A stretch of 64,000 bases of DNA from Terebella lapidaria. Lineage: Eukaryota; Annelida; Polychaeta; Terebellida; Terebellidae. Made by a program: the position numbers and the translations under genes. Below, piece by piece: positions 58,655 through 64,000 of this stretch; positions within the stretch are counted from its first letter, which is position 1, and every line of letters begins with the position of its first letter. The notes under the pieces are model-generated. The model did not search any database and was not told the origin of the DNA. It worked only from the letters and a program-made list of their open reading frames with translations. The stretch is from contig OX424558.1 of the NCBI GenBank assembly GCA_949152475.1, positions 39,132,651-39,196,650 on the forward strand. Reading direction: 5' to 3'.

Positions 58655-59197
58655 ATAAAAATTTGCCCAAGGGCAAAGAAAGGTTACCGGACCATATATG
58701 TTCCGGTTTTGTCCCTTAACCGTGTAAATGATGTCACTGGTCAAAATCAATGTCATAATAATATTCAACATCCATTACCTATATGCTGTAGTTTCAATAA
58801 TGAGAGATCCGGCGACAGAATGAAAATAGCTGCCACACGCAGACCGGCGATTCAAAGACAACCAAACCCACATACGCAACAGAGGCACATGAGGGGAATC
58901 TTATGAAACAAAGATCTCAAAACTATCTGACCAGTCCCTGGCAAAAATTGGCCGCCAAAGTCAGAAATTGGCCGTTTCTTCGTCAAAAAGAGGCCTCCAG
59001 TTTGAAAAAAGAAAAATGCGAAAATAAAAAGACAAAAAATATCCCCTTTTAGAATATTTATAGGTATTTTGTACAATATTTCAGAAGGATTTCACTTAAA
59101 ACTTTGAAGATAAGAAAATGGATGAACGACGGACGCTGACGACGCCGACGGACGCAACGCCATGCCAATAGGTTATCGGACCATAGGTCCGAAAACC
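58655..59197 (-). mobile_element. Non-autonomous element with hairpins at both ends
   Basis: The left end is TTTGCCC-AA-GGGCAAA (58662-58676) then GAAAGGTTACCGGACC. The right end is GGTTATCGGACC-ATA-GGTCCGAAAACC (59171-59197), preceded by the complement of TTGGCATGGCGTTGCGTCCG. The body contains GGCCGCCAA and GGCCGTTTCTTCG words typical of this family in the window. It is the best-preserved complete copy (about 540 bp) and gives both termini. Confidence 0.7.
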
Positions 59198-59454
59198 AAA
59201 AAATATCATAACGTTTATCATATTCGCCGGTCATTTGCCGGTCATGACATTTGACTGCAAGTCCGATAGCACACTCCAACTTCCACCCCCGCGGGGTAAT
59301 ATGCATTTGTTGAAATTTATTGCCGACTAAAGAACGGGCCACATAATAAGGCACTCCGTTGAAATTGTATGTTCATATAAGAAAGACAAAATATGATGGC
59401 ACTACTTGATGACTCATGATTAAGGGATCGGAGAATTCGCGAAATCAACTTGCT

Positions 59455-59772
59455 CTAATAGGTACACAGACAATATCTTTTAAATTTGTAGCAGAAAGAT
59501 TTCAGTGACTTGGCATTCTTTACATCGGATGGTGTTTCAGACCACATCTTTGGGCCTCGATGGATAAAACTATGGGAAATTATCTTTGAGCTGGGTTTGA
59601 GAGAACGTGGGCAATTATGGTTTCGAGTGCAATAAGAATGGATTTCGTCATTTCTTGTGAACACGGACGACAAGGAGGGAGGCGCCAAATTGTTGAGACA
59701 TCTGTAGACTAATTTCCCGAGTTGAACGTTATATAGATCACATAGCTTTAATATATTCAGTTGCTTGAACAA
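59455..59772 (-). pseudogene. LINE ORF2 C-terminal segment, frameshifted
   Basis: Encodes the C-terminal part of the RT protein (LCDLYNVQLGKLVYRCLNN, HRGPKMWSETPSDVKNAKSL). It overlaps the main RT frame by 16 bp in a different frame, so a single-base indel near 59770 separates them. Confidence 0.85.
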
Positions 59773-61346
59773 GAAGTGTGTTCATTATATGCAGATTTGG
59801 CAACAGCCCTTATTGCCTTTTTCTGAAGGATTTCAATTTTTTTCAGGTTTGACTTTTTTGTTGCACCCCATAGAAGAATTCCGTACGTGATGTGTGAATG
59901 AACGAGACTAAAATATAACAATTTCAAACTAGCTGTTGATAATACCCTTTTACATGAATTGATTGCATACATACCGCTTGAAATTTTTTTGCTGATATAT
60001 TCAGTGTGTTGACCCCACTCCAGCTCATCATCTATATAAATGCCAAGAAATTTACAGCAACTAATCCTACTGATTATTTGATTACCTAACTTTATTGATT
60101 TTATGTCATTGTTCCGCGTTTTCGATTTTTTACTACCAAAGATAACAAAGTTAGTTTTAGATACATTCAATGAAAGTTTATTTGCAGCGAACCAGTCAGC
60201 CAAAGATATAAGATCACTTTCAATTTCATCGCGTATCTTAGATATATTGTTGTCACTGTGATATAATGTGGTATCATCGGCGAACAAGATAGACTTAGCA
60301 TGTTTAAGTGCATGAGGCAAATCATTAGTATAGATGATGAACAGGAGTGGTCCAAGCACAGAACCCTGCGGTACTCCGCAGGTGACGCTATGACTGGGAG
60401 ATCGTGCCTTCATAAAGGAAACGTATTGGGTTCGATTACTCAAGTAACTTCTGAACCACTCCAAGGCTACTCCACGTATTCCGTAGTGATTTAGTTTATT
60501 TAATAAGATTTCGTGATCGATGGTATCAAACGCCTTGGAGAGGTCCAGAAAGACAGCCAGGGTGGTGAGATTGTGGTTAAGAGAGTCTGTAATATGTGAA
60601 ACTAATTTTGACACAGCGTCTATAGTAGAGTGATTAGGTCTAAATCCAAACTGGTTTTCAAATAAAGTATTATTTTTAATACAAAAGGAATAAAGTCGAT
60701 TATGGACAACTTTTTCCAGAATTTTGGAAAGTGAGGGCAACAGCGAAATCGGGCGGTAGTTACCAATGTCTGTTTTATCCTTTGATTTGAATATAGGTAC
60801 AACTTTGGCGATTTTCATAGTTTTGGGAACTGTACCAGTTTCCAATGATTTGTTAATTATTAAACTGATAGGATATGAAATTGCAGTGTTTGTTGCTTTT
60901 AGAAATTTAGTGCTAATCCCGTCATGTCCTGAACTAGGTTTATTTTTAAGACTATTAATTATTTTTGATATTTCCTCAGGATCGGTTGGTGACATAAAAA
61001 TTGACGTAGAACTTCTGTTACGTGAGAGGTATTTATCATAAGTATGTCTAGGTTTCGATATTTTTTTCGAAAGATTATTGCCAATGTTAGTGAAATATTC
61101 ACAGAATGCATTACTTATGACTGTTGGGTTTGAGACTTGGTTGTTACTAATGTTGAATAACTTTGATGGTTTTGGTTTTTCAGTGTTTTTCCCAATGATT
61201 TGGTTAAGGATATTCCATGTTTGTTTAGTATCATTTAGATATTTCTCAAGCTCAGACGCATAGTAATTTTGATTACATATTTTCTTGGTGCACAGAAAAT
61301 ATGGTGCACAAATATGGTGCACAAAAGGTGAACGCAGGAGTCCCAA
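59757..61346 (-). pseudogene. LINE reverse transcriptase, long open segment
   Basis: From about 61283 the frame encodes an endonuclease-RT linker, then RT: SGHDGISTKFLK, NYRPISLLPSLSKILEKVVH, FLDLSKAFDTIDHEIL, CGVPQGSVLGPLLFIIYTND, the catalytic LFADDTTLY, and the thumb (SKTNFVIFGSKKSK, CKFLGIYIDDELEW). About 500 codons are free of stops, so the copy is relatively young. The first 20 or so residues before KICNQNYY come from the flank, not the LINE. Confidence 0.9.
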
Positions 61347-61990
61347 CCGTGGGAGCCAGAACCGGAGCTCCGATTACTGATCCCGAGACGGATGTAAGTA
61401 ATCTATTACCACCAATATAGCCTAATTTTGATGATTCCAATAACAAAAGTAAAATACATTTTGCAATAGAAACAAAGCCCGACAAACAGTTTATCAAAAG
61501 ACACACTGGCGTCATCAGGGGCAGACAGTGTGCTAAATGTAGTTGTTCCTACTGTACACCTAATGGAACTAGTATACAACAGCAAACTACGGACGTAGAT
61601 GCAGCTGGATTCGCAGCCCCAGCCCATCCAGTTCTGGATATCACAAGGAACATCACAGATATCATGACTGAGCCAGCCCTCAGGCGGTCTCCCTGCAAAC
61701 ATGTGCGGGTGGGCAGCCCCACTCGGATACTGATGATCAGGCCTTCCAGCAGACAAGACTACTTGCTTTCAAAAGATCAAGCCAAAGACGAGCCCGGTAA
61801 AAGTAGAACAAGAACTCCATGTTCCACAACCGGCCACCTCTGGGCAACTACCACTCAGTGGTCCCAGCATCTTGACCTCGTCGGGGTTCCCGCCCCAACC
61901 CATTGAACTTGATACCATGCCGCTAACAAGTGAAGTCGGTGACCTTCTGACTTCGAAATCGAGCCCTCCAGCTATCACCGCCACAGCAAG
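61286..61990 (+). other. Right flank of the LINE, possibly the retroelement 3' region
   Basis: GC-richer than what follows. The word AGAAAATATGGTGCACA is partly repeated at 61298-61325. The patch from 61323 (AAAGGTGAACGCAGGAGTCC) loosely resembles the other flank at 58420-58450, as expected if the LINE interrupted one sequence. Short frames (61664-61906) have no known domain. Confidence 0.35.
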
Positions 61991-64000
61991 CCTACTTTCG
62001 CATTCACTTCATGTACTGGTATGATGATGTTAACTTGAAGATATGAAACCTGCGTATTCACTAATAGCTTGAATACAGAGCTTACGTTTATATTACATGC
62101 ATATATATATATAGGAATGATATATCATACATCTCATAGTGACCTTGTACTGGAACTGGAATGACCTTGAGAGTTCAAACTCAGTCGTGCATACATGAGG
62201 ATGTGTGAATTAGTGATCCTAGTGATGGAAACTGAACACTCAACTTGAAAGTTGGGCTGATGTTATCATTACCATATATGAAGTCATAATCTTTTGGTGA
62301 ATTTTTGGTGACCTTGAACTTGACCTAGAGTGCTCGAAATCTAGGTTAGGTCATTGAGAGACAGAACCCTTGAAGACAGACAAAACTCTTGAAGATAAAA
62401 CTCGGGGTTGTATTATAATTCAAATTGACAGAGTCATGTACTCCGTATCATTTGGGTACATCTTTCGACAACAGAGCTAAGCGTCAATTCATACTTCAAA
62501 GAAAAAATAGTCTGAATTGCGAGTAGGTAATTGTTTGATATCTTTTACCATAATTTGGTCATAAAATCATGAAATTGTTTTTGAATTGTAGACTCATGAT
62601 GATAATTTTGTTCATGCATTTACTATGAAAATCCGAGTCTCGGTCCACAAGATGATATGGAATGATACAAAAAAGAGAATCTACCCAAGCAGATAGACGC
62701 ATTCGGTAATTGTACATGACAGCAAGCACTCATACATGAGAAGTTAAAGTGACAGCAATACGAATACTTTGCTAATTACAGATTAAAAATGTGAGATATG
62801 AATTATTATAAAACATACCAGATAAAAATGTCTCATGTCCTAACTTCACATTACACATATTTTACTTTTCATGTGACACAAATACCGTATTGGTCCTAAT
62901 AGGAGAGCGGTGTTCTAATGCAAGACTTAGCATTATGTAGTGTAAAAATATGCAAAATTTAAGAGACATTTTTTTTTGGAAATCATTGATATGCTAGGTG
63001 AAGAATATAAAGTAATATATGTTAATTTGATTAAAATAAGCTAGATATGATGTTTGAAACAATATAATATAATATAAGACCTATAAGAAAAAGAGGACAG
63101 TTATAAAGTGAAGATCATGGCATCTTTTTCTGCAAAACAGGGGGTGCTCTTCTATTAGGACCAATAAAATAATTCATTAATGTATTTTCAAAAATAACGC
63201 ACATCAATTTCCTGTACAAAATACAAAAACATGGTTTATCAGTTTTGTGTTGAGAATGCAGACATGGTTAACTTCTCTGTTGAGGTTACATAAATAGGGT
63301 TTACTACATTTTAGTTCGAGATGCAAATATAGAGTTTATTACGTCTCTGTTGAGAATACTTGCCCTGTACAAGGACTACTTCAATAATACAAACATGAGC
63401 AGTTCAGAGCAACACAGCAAACTAACCGTATCATGCTCAATAACATAAACTAAGATAATTTCATCACAAAGTATATCCTGGATATATCATGCAGGACTGT
63501 GTCCGAACTATCGGACTCCCTTTATAATTGTTTGAATGATAAACAAATGCCCAGAACTAGAAGCCGAATCAGGGTTTTCTCACATGACGTTACTGTTCTG
63601 TGCCGAGAACTCGGTGAAGATGGGTCGAAGCAAACAAGTTATAATCTTTAAATTGAAGCAGTGGGGTAAAAAGATCTGCTAATTATAATAAAATGAAGGA
63701 ATCCGTGCAAAAAGCACCTGTATGAATGTATTTTTACCTATTGAATAACAGTATGAATATTTGAGTTTATAATTGTATAGTCAACCTTTGTACTTGTGCA
63801 GACACTACCATTACTTATATTCATTTATACCTGAGCACCGTTATACTATATACATTATCTACAGACATGGATAATATACATTCTAATGCAAACAAAGGGT
63901 AAACTTACAGATAATTTGATGACAATTTTCAAGGGCTGTTTGTCAACTGTTCCCAAAATACAATACGAACATCTTCAAATGTCAACATACTAGCAATGCT
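61991..64000. other. AT-rich intergenic DNA
   Basis: Two kilobases without a supported gene, RNA or well-defined repeat. GACCTTGAACTTGACC-type words near 62310 recall the repeat bodies elsewhere, and ATATATATATATA occurs near 62100. Confidence 0.5.

Larger units (their letters stand above)
58452..61285 (-). mobile_element. 5'-truncated Jockey-superfamily LINE
   Basis: Minus-strand LINE. Its 3' end is AATAAACAAACAAAC (plus strand GTTTGTTTGTTTATTT at 58452-58476). Coding spans 61283 to 59455, starting within the endonuclease-RT linker, so the 5' half is missing, as is usual for LINE insertions. The 3' UTR is interrupted by a hairpin-ended repeat (58655-59197). Sequence resembling the 3' region of a Gypsy element lies on both sides. 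Confidence 0.85.

Noticed and set aside
59058..59354. 98-aa minus-strand ORF in the LINE 3' region
   Set aside because: Spans the junction between the LINE 3' UTR and an inserted hairpin repeat; no domain and no conservation expected.

Overview
The window is animal nuclear DNA, probably from a marine invertebrate. The evidence is GT-AG introns, AATAAA polyadenylation signals, a two-exon class C (metabotropic-glutamate-type) GPCR, a PIF/Harbinger DNA transposon with a MADF-BESS partner gene, Jockey/CR1-superfamily LINEs, a tRNA-derived SINE and a decayed Ty3/Gypsy fragment. The phylum cannot be assigned from what is visible. Most of the window is repetitive. Only two ordinary host genes stand out: a 316-aa orphan gene and the GPCR. 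The Harbinger element carries two further multi-exon genes.

Layout. 1-15168: a higher-order repeat made of six blocks of a 50-bp satellite alternating with five diverged copies of a non-coding segment of about 2 kb. The fifth copy is split by a 1278-bp hAT-like non-autonomous transposon with a 5-bp target duplication, and that transposon carries a tRNA-derived SINE. 15223-16463: an exon with a good splice acceptor, a 316-aa ORF of unknown family and a polyA signal. 17393-18800: a perfect 72-bp direct repeat enclosing about 18 copies of a quasi-palindromic CACGT-type motif around a 50-bp inverted repeat. 19000-25700: AT-rich DNA with old duplicated and tandem repeats. 26066-28695 (minus strand): the GPCR.

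30841-48690 is a nested transposon complex. A minus-strand CR1-like LINE (5' part 45648-48690, 3' part 30841-31664) is interrupted by a 13,983-bp Harbinger element (31665-45647) with 36-bp perfect terminal inverted repeats and a TAT target duplication. Removing the Harbinger and one TAT restores the LINE reading frame at the junction. Inside the Harbinger, the transposase gene (plus strand, 31847-35537) and a four-exon MADF-BESS gene (minus strand, 42300-45383) point toward each other. Between them lie two head-to-tail rolling-circle-like elements (36092-41286) full of repeats of about 328 bp with CRE (TGACGTCA) palindromes.

48690-52980 is AT-rich with small repeats. 52990-55085 is a large diverged inverted repeat. 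55560-58440 is a broken Ty3/Gypsy fragment (RNase H, integrase, C2H2-like knuckle) on the plus strand. A second, 5'-truncated LINE on the minus strand (58452-61285) follows it and itself contains a terminal-hairpin repeat. 62000-64000 is AT-rich with nothing recognisable.

The clearest findings are the datable nesting of elements, the Harbinger gene pair, the CRE-dense arrays, the CACGT motif array, and a receptor that seems to keep the amino-acid-backbone contacts of mGluRs but not the arginine that holds the glutamate side chain.
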